64,000 bases of DNA from an uncultured Oscillibacter sp. (GCA_910583785.1 CAJTZK010000002.1:248001-312000), one strand, 5' to 3'. Shown: positions 52,296-61,433, counted from the first letter of the stretch. Notes: a model not told the origin generated them from the sequence alone. Translations and numbers: made by a program.

Positions 52296-53183
52296 ATGAA
52301 AGCCCGCAAGCTCTTAATGATCCTCAATCCCCGGGCGGGAAAGAACAAGTCCCGGGGCCCCCTGTTCGACGCTGCCGCCGCCCTCTCCCAGGCGGGGTAC
52401 CTCCTCTCCATCCACATCACCTCCGCCCCCGGGGACGCCGCCGAGACCGCCAAGCGGGAGGGCGGGCGGTATGACCTCGTCGTGGCCGTGGGAGGCGACG
52501 GGACGCTGAACGAGGTGGCCTCCGGCCTGGTGCAGCTCCGCCGGCCCCCGCTGCTGGGCTACCTGCCCCAGGGGAGCACCAACGACTTTGCCGCCAGCCT
52601 CCGCGTCTCCCCGGACCCGGCGGAGGCCGCCGCCGCCATTGCCCGGAACGTTCCCCGCCTTCTGGACGTGGGCTTTTGGAACGGGCGGAGCTTTCTCTAC
52701 GTGGCCTCCTTCGGGGCCTTCACCCGGTCCAGCTACGCCGCCCCCCAGGCCGCCAAGAATGCCCTGGGCCACTTCGCCTATATCCTGGAGGGCATGAAGG
52801 ACCTGAGCACCCTCCGGCCTTACCGCGTCCGCCTCACCGCCGGCGGGGAGTGCTTGGACGGGGAATACCTCTTTGGCGCGGTGTGCAACTCCACGTCCAT
52901 CGGGGGGCTGATGAAGCTGAACCCGGAGCGGGTGGTGCTGGACGACGGCCTCTTCGAGCTCCTGCTGGTCCCCAGCCCCAAGACGGCGGCGGACCTCCAG
53001 AGCCTGGTCCACGCCCTCTTAAACCAGCAGTACGACAGCCAGGGCCTGGTCTTCCGCCACGTCTCCTCCATCCGCCTGGAGACGGAGGAGGACCTGCCCT
53101 GGTCCCTGGACGGGGAATTTGCCCCCAGCGCCCCGGTGGTGGACATTGAAAACCGCCGCCAGGCGCTGGCCATGCTCCTGTGA
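52296..53183 (+). CDS. Diacylglycerol/lipid kinase family protein
   Basis: 295 residues. The catalytic DAGK domain has LNPRAGKNKS near the start and the nucleotide-binding VVAVGGDGTLNEVASGL (about residues 63-79), then LPQGSTNDFAASL. The C-terminal beta-sandwich of the YegS/DgkB type follows. It phosphorylates diacylglycerol or a related lipid for phospholipid turnover. The ATG has CAGGAGGTGG upstream. The Nudix gene overlaps its stop. Confidence 0.92.
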   Translation: MKARKLLMILNPRAGKNKSRGPLFDAAAALSQAGYLLSIHITSAPGDAAETAKREGGRYDLVVAVGGDGTLNEVASGLVQLRRPPLLGYLPQGSTNDFAASLRVSPDPAEAAAAIARNVPRLLDVGFWNGRSFLYVASFGAFTRSSYAAPQAAKNALGHFAYILEGMKDLSTLRPYRVRLTAGGECLDGEYLFGAVCNSTSIGGLMKLNPERVVLDDGLFELLLVPSPKTAADLQSLVHALLNQQYDSQGLVFRHVSSIRLETEEDLPWSLDGEFAPSAPVVDIENRRQALAMLL

Positions 53184-53785
53184 CCGGGGAGCTGGAGCGG
53201 CTGGCCCGCCGCTTCCAGGATCATGAGCCCGGCCTCCTGGGGGCCTCCCGGAGCTGCGCCGTCCTCTGTCCCCTGGCGGAGGGGGAGGACGGCCTCCGCC
53301 TTCTCTTTGAGGTCCGCTCCTACCAGGTCTCCCAGGCGGGAGAGGTCTGTTTCCCCGGCGGAACCATGGAGCCCGGGGAGACGCCCCAGGACTGCGCCCT
53401 CCGGGAGACGGAGGAGGAGCTGTCCATCCCCCGGGGAGAAGTGGCCCTCCTAGGCACGCCGGACTTCATTTGCAGCCAGCGGGGCTTCCTCCTCCGCCCG
53501 GTGCTGGGCCTGGTGTCCCCGGCGGGGCTGGCCGCCATGCGTCCCTCCCCGGCGGAGGTGGCGGAGGTCTTTACCGTCCCCCTGTCCTTCTTCCGGCAGG
53601 CGGAGCCGGATCTCCGGTCTTACGACCTGGTCCCCCAGGTGCCGGAGGACTTCCCCTACGGCCCCGTGGGCATCCCCCGGAGCTACCCCTGGAGCCGCGG
53701 CCAAGTGGAAATCCCCATCTGGCGCTATCAGGGCCACACCATCTGGGGCATGACGGCCCGGCTGGTCCGGGAGATCATCCGGTAA
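53180..53785 (+). CDS. Nudix hydrolase, CoA pyrophosphatase-like
   Basis: 201 residues from a GTG that overlaps the kinase stop (GTGA). The Nudix box GGTMEPGETPQDCALRETEEEL matches Gx5Ex7REUxEExGU and is preceded by VCFPGG; upstream EVRSYQVSQAGEVCFPGG resembles the CoA pyrophosphatase (NudL, YeaB) subgroup. It probably hydrolyses CoA or a related nucleotide pyrophosphate; substrate assignment is by resemblance. Confidence 0.87.
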   Translation: MTGELERLARRFQDHEPGLLGASRSCAVLCPLAEGEDGLRLLFEVRSYQVSQAGEVCFPGGTMEPGETPQDCALRETEEELSIPRGEVALLGTPDFICSQRGFLLRPVLGLVSPAGLAAMRPSPAEVAEVFTVPLSFFRQAEPDLRSYDLVPQVPEDFPYGPVGIPRSYPWSRGQVEIPIWRYQGHTIWGMTARLVREIIR

Positions 53786-53963
53786 GCCCCCAGGGGCCCC
53801 CGCCCCGCAGATTCCGCAGATTCCGCGGGAAGAGGGGGAGAAGGAAGGGCGCGGCATTTCCCCCAGCGGCGGGCATGCCCCCATGAGGAGGGGCCCCGGC
53901 CCGCCTCCCTGGCCCGCCCCCCCGCCCAGGGGGCCTGGATTCCCCCTCCCCCGGGAAACAGCA

Positions 53964-53992
53964 GGAGACGGGTTCCCCCGTCTCCGTCTTTT
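53964..53992. terminator. Terminator between the Nudix and CarD genes
   Basis: 9-bp stem GGAGACGGG / CCCGTCTCC with TTCC loop, then GTCTTTT on the plus strand. Confidence 0.75.
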
Positions 53993-54516
53993 CAGGCCCC
54001 GGCGGATTCCTCCGATCCCTCCAGCCGGGCGGCGATGTAGTCCTCCACCTCGCCGTAGGCGATGCCAAGGGCCGTGGCCAGCTCCCCGTAGAGCAGCCGT
54101 TCCGCCTGCTTCATATACCGCTCGTCCACCATTCCCAGGCGGCGGTTCTTGGACTCCGCCAGCCCCTGTTTGTGGCGGATGGCCTTCATCATCTCGATCA
54201 GGGCCTGGTGCCCCCCGTCCCGGACGGCAGACTGGTACTGCTGGGCCAGGGCCTGGGCCGTGCCCCCCCGGCAGGACGCCGCCTGGATGCCAGGCATCCG
54301 GTCAATGAGGGCCTCCGCCTCCATCCGGCTGATGACGGGGCGCATGGGCACTTTCCCGCTGTCCACCGGGGCGTAAATCACCCCGTCCTGCCACAGGGGC
54401 TTCAGGACGTAATAGCGCCGCCCCCGGTCCCCGCCGGGCTGGTCTACTCCCGAAATCTCCTCCACCCGGCACACGCCGGTGGACCCGTACACCACCAGCT
54501 CTCCGATCTGAAACAT
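53992..54516 (-). CDS. CarD family transcriptional regulator
   Basis: 174 residues from the ATG at 54516 with GAAGGAGGG upstream. The N-terminal RNA polymerase-binding Tudor-like domain (MFQIGELVVYGSTGVCRVEE; YYVLKPLWQDGVIYAPVD) and the C-terminal helical domain (YMKQAERLLYGELATALGIA) are both present. CarD proteins bind the RNAP beta subunit and stabilise open complexes, often at rRNA promoters. Confidence 0.92.
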   Translation of the reverse strand: MFQIGELVVYGSTGVCRVEEISGVDQPGGDRGRRYYVLKPLWQDGVIYAPVDSGKVPMRPVISRMEAEALIDRMPGIQAASCRGGTAQALAQQYQSAVRDGGHQALIEMMKAIRHKQGLAESKNRRLGMVDERYMKQAERLLYGELATALGIAYGEVEDYIAARLEGSEESAGA

Positions 54517-54663
54517 AAGGCCCTCCTTCTCCCCGGAGCCGCACCGTCGCGCCCCCTCCGTCAAACTTCATGGCTTTGCTCTCTTAGTGTACCACAAATC
54601 TGGGGGAATATGTAAGGGAAATTTTCATATTTTTCTAGTTTCTCCAAGTTTGCCCGAAAGGGA

Positions 54664-54692
54664 TTGACAATGATCCCCAAATTCCTTATGAT
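54664..54692 (+). promoter_or_regulatory. Strong promoter of the small 74-residue protein
   Basis: TTGACA, 17 bp, TATGAT; start codon about 50 bp downstream. Confidence 0.8.
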
Positions 54693-54744
54693 GGACCTGC
54701 CGCCGGGCTCTCCCGGCGTACTGCATACGAAAAGGAGCGTACCT

Positions 54745-54969
54745 ATGAGCATCGACATCAAGGCCAAAGTGGAAGAGCTGGCCGCCAAGCTCCAGCAGGA
54801 CCCCGCCCTTATCAAGAGCTTCCAGCAGGACCCCGTGAAGACCCTGGAGCGCCTCATCGGCGCGGACCTGCCGGACGAGCAGCTCCAGCCCCTGGTGACG
54901 GGGATCAAGGCCAAGCTGGCCGCCACCGGTCTGGGCGGCGCGCTGGACGGGCTGAAAAAACTCTTTTGA
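54745..54969 (+). CDS. Small hypothetical protein
   Basis: 74 residues from the ATG at 54745 with AAAAGGAG upstream. It begins MSIDIKAKVEELAAKLQQDP, followed by amphipathic helices and a Gly-rich stretch near the end (LAATGLGGALDGLKKLF). No cysteine, no signal peptide. It has its own strong promoter and terminator, so it is probably made in quantity. I do not recognise the family. Confidence 0.7.
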   Translation: MSIDIKAKVEELAAKLQQDPALIKSFQQDPVKTLERLIGADLPDEQLQPLVTGIKAKLAATGLGGALDGLKKLF

Positions 54970-54982
54970 CCCCCGCCAAGGG

Positions 54983-55017
54983 AAACCGCTCCGGGACGCT
55001 CCTGGAGCGGTTTTCCT
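54983..55017 (+). terminator. Terminator after the small protein
   Basis: 10-bp stem AAACCGCTCC / GGAGCGGTTT then TCCTT. It also lies at the end of the convergent hydrolase gene. Confidence 0.8.
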
Positions 55018-56894
55018 TATGCGCCCGGTGCCAGGGCCTCATACACCGCCCGGCTGATCTCGCCGCACACGGCGTAAATGCCGTATGCGTCCTTTCCGCC
55101 ATCGGCCCCCATGGTCAGCACCACCACGCCGTCCCCGGTGTCCGGATCGTAGCTGAGGAAGTTGTACGCGCCGTAAGCGCTGCCCGTGTGGTAGTAGAGC
55201 CGCTCCCGGCCATAGGCGCCAAACCGCAGCCGCATGGGCAGGGCCTGGTAGATTCCCCCGGGGAGGGCCTGGTCCCCATGGCTCTCCATCAATTCCACAG
55301 AGGCCGCGTCCATCAGCCGGACGCCCTCAAAGCAGCCGTCTCCCGCCAGCAGGGCCGTCAGCTTCGCCATGTCAAGGGCGCTGGCGGTAAAGCCCCCGGC
55401 GAACTGCCGCCCCGTGGCCCCCGGCGCGCTCCACTGGCGGACGCTCAGCACGGAGGAGGCGCTGCGCCCCAGGCCGTTCCCCCGGTACAGCGGGGTTACC
55501 AGCTCCGGCTCCGCCAGTTCCCCGGCGGTGAAGGACCCCTCCGCCCCCAGGGGCCCCAGCACCCGCTCCTCCAGCACGTCGTCCAGATACCGTCCCGCCG
55601 CCAGCTCCAGGGTCTGGCCCAGGACGCCGAAGGCGTGGTTGTTATAGCTCCAGTACCGCAGCTCCCCCGGCGTGCCCCCGCCGTAGCCGGAGGCGCTGCC
55701 CAGCTGGGCCCGCACCCCCGCGTAATCCCAGGCGATGCTCTCGCTGTTCCGCAGGGTGGAGGTGTGGCTCAGCAGGCTGCGGATCGTAACAGGCTTCCAG
55801 GTTTTGACGCCCCAGTACGCCCCGATGTCCGTGTCGTAGTCCACGGCCCCCTCCTCCCAAAGCAGGGCGGCGGCCAGGCCCGCCGCCACCTTGGAGAGGG
55901 AGGCGGTCCGCAGCTTGTGGGCGCTGCTCATGGGGACGCTCCCCTTTACCGCCCAGCCGTAGTGATACGCATCGGTGACCGCGCCCTTTTCCAGGACGGC
56001 CACCTGGACGCCCACCGCCCCATGGCGCCGGGCGGCGGCGGCCACGGCCTGGTCCAGCTCCCCGTGCTTCTGCCGGGAGAGGCTGGCCTCCCCGCCCTCC
56101 GGCAGGTCCAGGGCCCCCGCCAGGGGGTCCCGTGCCTCCTGCAATCCCGCCAGGATGACGGCCAGCTGGAGCCGGGATACCGGCAGGTCCGGGTAGAGCC
56201 CGTGGTCCGTCATGCCCTTATAGAGCCCCCGGTCCATCACCCAGTTCAGGGCCTCCTCCGCGTAAGCGGGGACCTTCTCCCCATCCCAGGACACGGCGGT
56301 GCGGCTTTCCACGTCCTCGCCCCGCCAGGCGGCGAAGCGGTGGAGCATCACCGCCAGCTGGCTCCGGGTCACCGGGGAGAAGGGGGCGAAGCGCCCCTCC
56401 GCCACGCCGCCGCTGACGCCCACGCTCTCCGCCCAGGCCACGGCGTCCTGACAGGCCTCCGGCACATCCGGGTAAGGGCAGACGTCCACCGGAACCCGGA
56501 TGCCGCTGAGACGGTAAAGGGCCTGGACGGCCTCCCCCCGGCTCACGGGCTCCTCGCTGCCAAAGGTCCCGTTCTCCCTCCGGGGCAGCAGCTCCCGGTA
56601 AACGGCCCAGCGGGCCGCGTCCCGCCCCTCCGCCGGGACGTCCGCCGCTTCCACGGCCCGCAGGTCCGCCAGGCTCCCGGCGGGCTCCACGATTTCCGTC
56701 AGGAACAGCCCGCCGTCCCCGGCCTCCGCTTCCGCCGCCGTTTCCTCCAGGAGCGGCGCGGGCCCCTCCCCTTCCGGGGGAAGCGCCGCCGCCTCCCGGG
56801 CCGCCCGTCCCCTGGCATCCGCCAGCGGGGAGGCCGAAGCCACCCACAAAAGGGACAGCGCCAGCAGCGCCGCCGCCGCCAAACGTCTTCCCAT
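55017..56894 (-). CDS. Exported serine hydrolase (beta-lactamase/PBP fold) with SLH domains
   Basis: 625 residues. Signal peptide (about 1-22), two to three SLH-type modules (about 75-255; WAVYRELLPRRENGTFGSEE and FSPVTRSQLAVMLHRF), then a class C beta-lactamase fold with SLSK (Ser332, Lys335), YNN (Tyr417, Asn419) and HTG as third motif. SLH modules bind secondary cell-wall polymers, so the hydrolase is probably held on the cell surface. Substrate could be peptidoglycan peptides or D-amino-acid esters. Normal start at ATG 56894. The module order, SLH first, is notable. Confidence 0.88.
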   Translation of the reverse strand: MGRRLAAAALLALSLLWVASASPLADARGRAAREAAALPPEGEGPAPLLEETAAEAEAGDGGLFLTEIVEPAGSLADLRAVEAADVPAEGRDAARWAVYRELLPRRENGTFGSEEPVSRGEAVQALYRLSGIRVPVDVCPYPDVPEACQDAVAWAESVGVSGGVAEGRFAPFSPVTRSQLAVMLHRFAAWRGEDVESRTAVSWDGEKVPAYAEEALNWVMDRGLYKGMTDHGLYPDLPVSRLQLAVILAGLQEARDPLAGALDLPEGGEASLSRQKHGELDQAVAAAARRHGAVGVQVAVLEKGAVTDAYHYGWAVKGSVPMSSAHKLRTASLSKVAAGLAAALLWEEGAVDYDTDIGAYWGVKTWKPVTIRSLLSHTSTLRNSESIAWDYAGVRAQLGSASGYGGGTPGELRYWSYNNHAFGVLGQTLELAAGRYLDDVLEERVLGPLGAEGSFTAGELAEPELVTPLYRGNGLGRSASSVLSVRQWSAPGATGRQFAGGFTASALDMAKLTALLAGDGCFEGVRLMDAASVELMESHGDQALPGGIYQALPMRLRFGAYGRERLYYHTGSAYGAYNFLSYDPDTGDGVVVLTMGADGGKDAYGIYAVCGEISRAVYEALAPGA

Positions 56895-56951
56895 AGGCTC
56901 CCTCTCTCCCCTCTCCGGGCCCCCGCCCGGCTGTTTTCCCCTTTATCCGAC

Positions 56952-56980
56952 ATTATACCGATTGTTCCGCCAGCTGTCAA
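56952..56980 (-). promoter_or_regulatory. Promoter of the SLH/hydrolase gene
   Basis: Minus strand consensus TTGACA, 17 bp, TATAAT; about 55 bp before the start codon. Confidence 0.9.
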
Positions 56981-57049
56981 TCTCCCCAAAGCCCGGTGGT
57001 TTTGTCCGGGTAATTCGGCGTTTTCGTGCTATCCCTCCCCTCCCCCTTC

Positions 57050-57058
57050 TGGTATAAT
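57050..57058 (+). promoter_or_regulatory. Extended -10 promoter of the MFS gene
   Basis: TGGTATAAT with no clear -35; 37 bp before the ATG at 57095. Confidence 0.6.
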
Positions 57059-57094
57059 CAAGGCGTTCTTCATATTTTAGGAGGATACCAGACT

Positions 57095-58252
57095 ATGGTC
57101 CACTTGCTTCTCGCGGTCATCTACCTCTCTTTTATCAGCCTGGGCCTGCCCGACGCCCTGCTGGGCGCGGCCTGGCCCTCTATGTACGCCGGGCTGGGCG
57201 TACCCGTGTCCTCTGCAGGCATCATTTCCATGATTATCGCCCTGGGCACCGTGGTCTCCAGCCTGCAATCCAGCCGCTTTACCCGCCGTTTCGGGGCGGG
57301 GCGGGTCACCGCCGCCAGCGTGGGGCTGACGGCCCTGGCCCTCCTGGGCTTCTCCCTCAGCGGCTCTTTTTGGCAGCTGTGCCTCTGGGCGGCGCCCTAC
57401 GGCCTGGGGGCCGGGGCCGTGGACGCGGCGCTGAACAACTACGTGGCCCTGCATTACGCCAGCCGCCACATGAGCTGGCTCCACTGCATGTGGGGCGTGG
57501 GGGCCTCCCTGGGGCCCTATTTCATGGGGCGCGCCCTCACCTCCGGCCAGGGCTGGCCCATGGGCTACCGCTGGATTGCCTTTTTACAGGCTGGCCTCGC
57601 CATCCTCCTGGTCCTGAGCCTCTCCCTCTGGACCCGGGGCGGGGGAAGCCGGGAGGGCCCCTCCGCCCAGCCCCTGACCCTGACCCAGGTTCTCCGCATC
57701 CCCGGGGTAATGTCCATGGTGGCCGCCTTCTTCTGCTACTGCGGCCTGGAACAGACCGCTGGCCTTTGGGCCAGCAGCTACCTGACGCTGGAAAAGGGCC
57801 TCCCGGCGGAGACGGCGGCGGGCTTTGCCAGCCTGTTCTTCCTGGGGATCACCGCCGGGCGGGGGCTCAGCGGCTTTTTGACCCTGGCCCTGAACGACCA
57901 GCAGATGGTCCGCCTGGGCCAGGGGACCGCCGCCCTGGGCATCCTGGCCCTGCTGCTGCCCGCGGGCGGGGAGGCCGCCTCCCTGGCGGGGCTGGTCCTG
58001 GTGGGCCTGGGGTGCGCCCCGGTCTATCCCTGCTTTATTCACGCCACCCCGGACCACTTTGGGGCGGAGAAGTCCCAAGCCGTCATCGGCGTCCAGATGG
58101 CCGGGGCCTACCTGGGCACCTGCCTGATGCCGCCCCTCTTTGGGCTCCTGGCCTCCCGGGTTACCCCGGCGCTGTTCCCGGCTTACCTGCTGGCGGTGCT
58201 GCTGGCCATGGCCGCCGCCCACGAGGGGCTCCTCCGGACCCGGCGGAAATAA
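57095..58252 (+). CDS. MFS transporter
   Basis: 385 residues with twelve membrane helices. GLPDALLGAAWPSMYAGLGV and GAGAVDAALNNYVALHYAS are typical of the FucP/sugar-type and related MFS group. Substrate unknown; sugar import or drug export are both possible. The ATG at 57095 has TTAGGAGG upstream. It is convergent with the LysR-type gene, with no clear terminator between. Confidence 0.88.
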   Translation: MVHLLLAVIYLSFISLGLPDALLGAAWPSMYAGLGVPVSSAGIISMIIALGTVVSSLQSSRFTRRFGAGRVTAASVGLTALALLGFSLSGSFWQLCLWAAPYGLGAGAVDAALNNYVALHYASRHMSWLHCMWGVGASLGPYFMGRALTSGQGWPMGYRWIAFLQAGLAILLVLSLSLWTRGGGSREGPSAQPLTLTQVLRIPGVMSMVAAFFCYCGLEQTAGLWASSYLTLEKGLPAETAAGFASLFFLGITAGRGLSGFLTLALNDQQMVRLGQGTAALGILALLLPAGGEAASLAGLVLVGLGCAPVYPCFIHATPDHFGAEKSQAVIGVQMAGAYLGTCLMPPLFGLLASRVTPALFPAYLLAVLLAMAAAHEGLLRTRRK

Positions 58253-58325
58253 GCGGGAAGCCCCAGTCCAGGAATCCGGCCCGGCTTCCTCCCCCCTTTC
58301 CCCCGGGGCCCAATGCTCCTTCCGC

Positions 58326-59202
58326 CTAGGGGCTCAAATGGCGTTTCATCTCCTCCAGAAGGACCCCCGCCGCCGGGGAGAACACCGCGTACTTCTTCCA
58401 GGCAAAGAACAGCTTGGAATAGAGGGGCGGGGCCAGCGGGCGGAAGCAGAGCGGGCTGTCCGGCCTGGTGGCCGCCAGCTTGTCAAAGGAGAGCAGGCAG
58501 CCCAGGCCCTCCCGGGCCAGGGCCCCGCCGTTGTAGGCCAGGTTGCAGGTGGCCGCGAGGTTCAGCCTGTCCACCCTCTCCTGGAACCAGCCGGAGAGTT
58601 CCTTTTCCAGCCCCTGCCGGGGGCAGATCAGGGGCGCCTCCAGCAGGTCCTCCGGGGTGAGCGCCTCCTTTTCCGCCAGGGGGTGGTCCCGGCGCAGGAT
58701 AACGCCCCAGGCGTCCGCGCCAGGCAGGGGGATGCAGTTGTATTGGGACAGGCCGCTGGATTCCATCAGCACAGCGAAGTCCAGCAGGCCCTGGTCCAGC
58801 CGCCGGGCCAGGCCGCTCCGGCCGCCGCTGTACAGGTGGACCCGGATGCGCGGGTACCGCGCCTGTACCGCCTTGATCCGCCGGACCAGGTATTTGACGC
58901 CGTCGGACTCGGCGGCGCCGATGTGGATGTCCCCGCCGCTGGCCTCCCCCAGGGCCTTGCATTCCTCCTCCGTCTTGTCCACCATGTCCAGGATTTCCTC
59001 CGCCCGTTTGCGCAGGAGCATCCCCTCCTCCGTCAGCCGGACGCTGAAGCTGCCGCAGACAAAGAGCTTCTTCCCCAGCTCGCCCTCCAGGTCTTTGAGC
59101 TGCTTGGACAGGGTCGGCTGGGAGAGGCGGAGCCCCGGCGGCGCGGGTGACGCTCCCCTCCTGGGCCACGGCGAGATAGTACCGCAAAACGCGAAGTTCC
59201 AT
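58326..59202 (-). pseudogene. LysR-type regulator with a frameshift in the DNA-binding helix
   Basis: The start ATG at 59202 follows AGGAGGTG and gives MELRVLRYYLAVAQEGSVTR, the normal LysR N-terminus. After the Ala-Ala of the helix-turn-helix the frame is lost. The continuing LRLSQPTLSKQLKDLE and the whole effector domain to MKRHLSP are in another frame. The break lies near the CCCC at 59133-59136; adding two bases (or removing one) restores the family alignment. It is divergent from the broken cupin locus, whose regulator it presumably was. Confidence 0.75.
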
Positions 59203-59236
59203 GAAAGCACCTCCTGCTGCCAGTATAGCGGGAGGT

Positions 59237-59257
59237 GTTATTCTTTTTAAGAATAAC
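59237..59257. promoter_or_regulatory. Palindromic operator in the LysR divergent promoter region
   Basis: GTTATTCTT-TTT-AAGAATAAC, a perfect 9-bp inverted repeat with the T-N11-A character of LysR sites. It overlaps the -35 area of the lysR promoter (-10 TATACT at 59227-59222 on the minus strand). Confidence 0.65.
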
Positions 59258-59277
59258 ATGATGTAGAAACCAAGTAT

Positions 59278-59306
59278 TTGCTATTTCATCTTCCCGCTTA
59301 TACAAT
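59278..59306 (+). promoter_or_regulatory. Promoter of the CMD/cupin locus
   Basis: TTGCTA, 17 bp, TACAAT, just downstream of the LysR-type palindrome. Confidence 0.65.
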
Positions 59307-59399
59307 AGGGGCCAAAGGAGCTGGCCCAACAGGCGCCATCCCCTTTGGCCAAGCGGAAACGCTCTTCCGGAACTACCTGGACGAAAGGAAGCGGTAACG

Positions 59400-60121
59400 A
59401 TGATTCAGCAGACTGCGGGCCGGGACCAGCTGGGGGATTTCGCCCCCAAATTCGCACAGCTCAATGACGACGTGCTCTTTGGCGAGGTCTGGAACCGGGA
59501 GGGCTTGTCCCTCAAAGCTGCGCTCCATCCTCACGGTGGCCCTGCTGGTGGGCAAGGGGCTGGTGGACCCGTCCTTCCAGTACCACGTGGAAAACGCCCG
59601 GAAAACGGCGTAACTAGGGACGAGATGGCGGAAATCCTGACCCACGCGGCCTTTTACGCCGGGTGGCCCAACGCCTGGGCGGCCTTCCGGGTAGCGGCGG
59701 AGGCCTACCGGGACGGTCCGGGCGCGGACGGCGGGATGTTCGGCCTGGGCCAGCCCAATTGGGACTATGCCCAGTATTTTACCGGAACCAGTTACCGGAA
59801 TCCCCTCACCCCTCCCGGGGAGCCCATTTCCCTGGCCAACGTCACCTTTGAGCCAGGCTGCCGCAGCCACTGGCACATCCACCACGCCGCCAGGGGCGGC
59901 GGGCAGGTCTTGCTGTGCACCAACGGCCGGGGCTGGTATCAGGCCTGGGGCAGCGGCGCCCGGGAGCTCCATCCCGGCGGCGTGGCCTATATTCCCAGCA
60001 CTGGCACGGCGCGGCCAGGGACAGCTGGTTCAGCCACATTGCCCTGGAAGTCCCTGGGGAGGGCTGTTCCACCGAGTGGTGCGGGTGCGTGGACGACGGA
60101 GAGTATTGCGCCCTGCGCTGA
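59400..60121 (+). pseudogene. Carboxymuconolactone decarboxylase-cupin fusion, at least three frame breaks
   Basis: It begins MIQQTAGRDQLGDFAPKFAQ, as in CMD-like proteins. The CMD core SILTVALLVGKGLVDPSFQY is in a second frame, then NGVTRDEMAEILTHAAFYA returns to the first frame. The cupin part is there (FEPGCRSHWHIHHAA; QVLLCTNGRGWYQAWG), but the end HWHGAARDSWFSHIALEVP to TGA 60121 is again in another frame, with a few codons lost at YIP. The breaks are near 59510-59520, 59600-59615 and 59995-60005. No intact product is possible. Confidence 0.85.
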
Positions 60122-60135
60122 AAAAAGGAGGTATT

Positions 60136-60590
60136 ATGTATAAGAAACGATGGCTCAGCTTTCTGCTGCTCTGCCTGCTCCTCACCATGCCCTCCTGCGC
60201 GGTGGGCCCAGGCCAGCCTGCGGCGGACCAGGCGGGCGGCGCGGTCTGGACGGCGGCCCTGGAGGACAACCCTTCCGCCGCGGCCTGGAGGGAGCTTCTG
60301 TCCAAGGGGCCGCTGGTGGTGGACATGCACGATTACGGCGGGTTTGAGAAGGTGGGCAGCATTGGCGCGGGCCTCCCCCCAGAGCAACCGCCAGGTTAAC
60401 GCCAAGCCAGGGGATGTCATTCTCTACCAGGGCAGCCGCGTCACCATCTACTACGGGGAGAACTCTTGGAATGTCACCCCTCTGGGGCACATTGGCGGCG
60501 TGACGGGGGCCGGGCTCCGGGAAGCACTGAAGGCTGGCGGCGGCCATGTCTCCGTCACCTTTTCCCTGGAGGGCCCGCGGCGGGACCATG
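60136..60590 (+). pseudogene. Cyclophilin-like fold lipoprotein with a frameshift
   Basis: The ATG at 60136 has AAAAGGAGG. A lipoprotein-type signal (LLLCLLLTMPSC) leads to GPLVVDMHDYGGFEKVGSIG, the start of a Cyclophil_like2 domain. Near 60378-60384 (run of C) the frame changes. QVNAKPGDVILYQGSRVTIYYG and HIGGVTGAGLREAL continue the domain in a second frame, which then runs into the aldo/keto reductase frame without a stop. The upstream frame ends at TAA about 60400. Confidence 0.75.
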
Positions 60591-61405
60591 CGGGAGTATT
60601 TGACCTGGAGCGCGGAAGCGTGAGGCTGAACAGCGGTTACACCATGCCCATCAACAGCCTGGGCACCTATAGCCTGGCGTGGGAAACCTGCGCCAGTGCT
60701 GTCAAAGCCGCCTTGGCCCACGGAGTGCGGCTCTTTGACACGGCCTCCATATACCGCAACGAAGCCGGGGTGGGCCAGGCCATCCGGGAGTCCGGCGTTC
60801 CCCGTGAGGAGATTTTTGTCACTCCCAAGCTCTATCCGGGCAGCCAGTATGACCACCCGGAGGAAGCCATTCAAGACGCGCTGGACAAGCTGGGCATCGG
60901 CTACATCGACATGATGCTGCTGCACCGCCCCGGCCGGAACGACGGAAAGGCCTACAAGGCTATGGAACAGGCCGTGGCGGAGGGCAAAATCTGTTCCATC
61001 GGCCTGTCTAACTGGTATGTCAAAGAGCTGGAGGAATTTCTGCCCCAGGTGTCCATCACCCCGGCGCTGGTGCAGAATAAAATCCATCCCTTCTATCGGG
61101 AAAACGACGTGATTCCCTATATCCAGGACCTGGGCATTGTGGTACAGGGCTGGTATCCCCTTGGAGGCCGGGGCCATACGGCGGAGCTGCTGGGCAACGA
61201 GGTCATCTCCGGAATTGCGGAGGCCCACGGGAAGTCCTCCGCCCAGGTAATCCTCCGGTGGAACCTGCAAAAGGGCGTGGCGGTCATCCCCGGCTCCAGC
61301 AACGCGGAGCATATCCGGGAAAATACGGAGCTGTATGGCTTTACGCTGAGCGATGCGGAAATGGCGCAGATCAACGCCCTGGACCGGAGGGAAAAACACG
61401 ATTGA
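60588..61405 (+). pseudogene. Aldo/keto reductase with a frameshift after codon 6
   Basis: The likely original ATG (60588) encodes MREYLT. One missing base at about 60602-60607 then puts LERGSVRLNSGYTMPINSLG and the rest in another frame. The remaining about 265 codons keep the AKR tetrad: Asp and Tyr in LFDTASIYRNE, Lys in FVTPKLYPGS, His in MMLLHRPG. The catalytic part is intact and could be made from an internal ATG (about 60643) or as a fusion with the upstream cyclophilin-like frame. It is therefore a pseudogene only in its N-terminus. Confidence 0.65.
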
Positions 61406-61433
61406 TACTAAGCTCATTTTATCTAGCCAGCAC

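Noticed and set aside
53800..53830. Short direct repeat CAGATTCCG twice after the Nudix gene
   Set aside because: Only two copies of about 10 bp in a GC-rich spacer; no context makes it meaningful.
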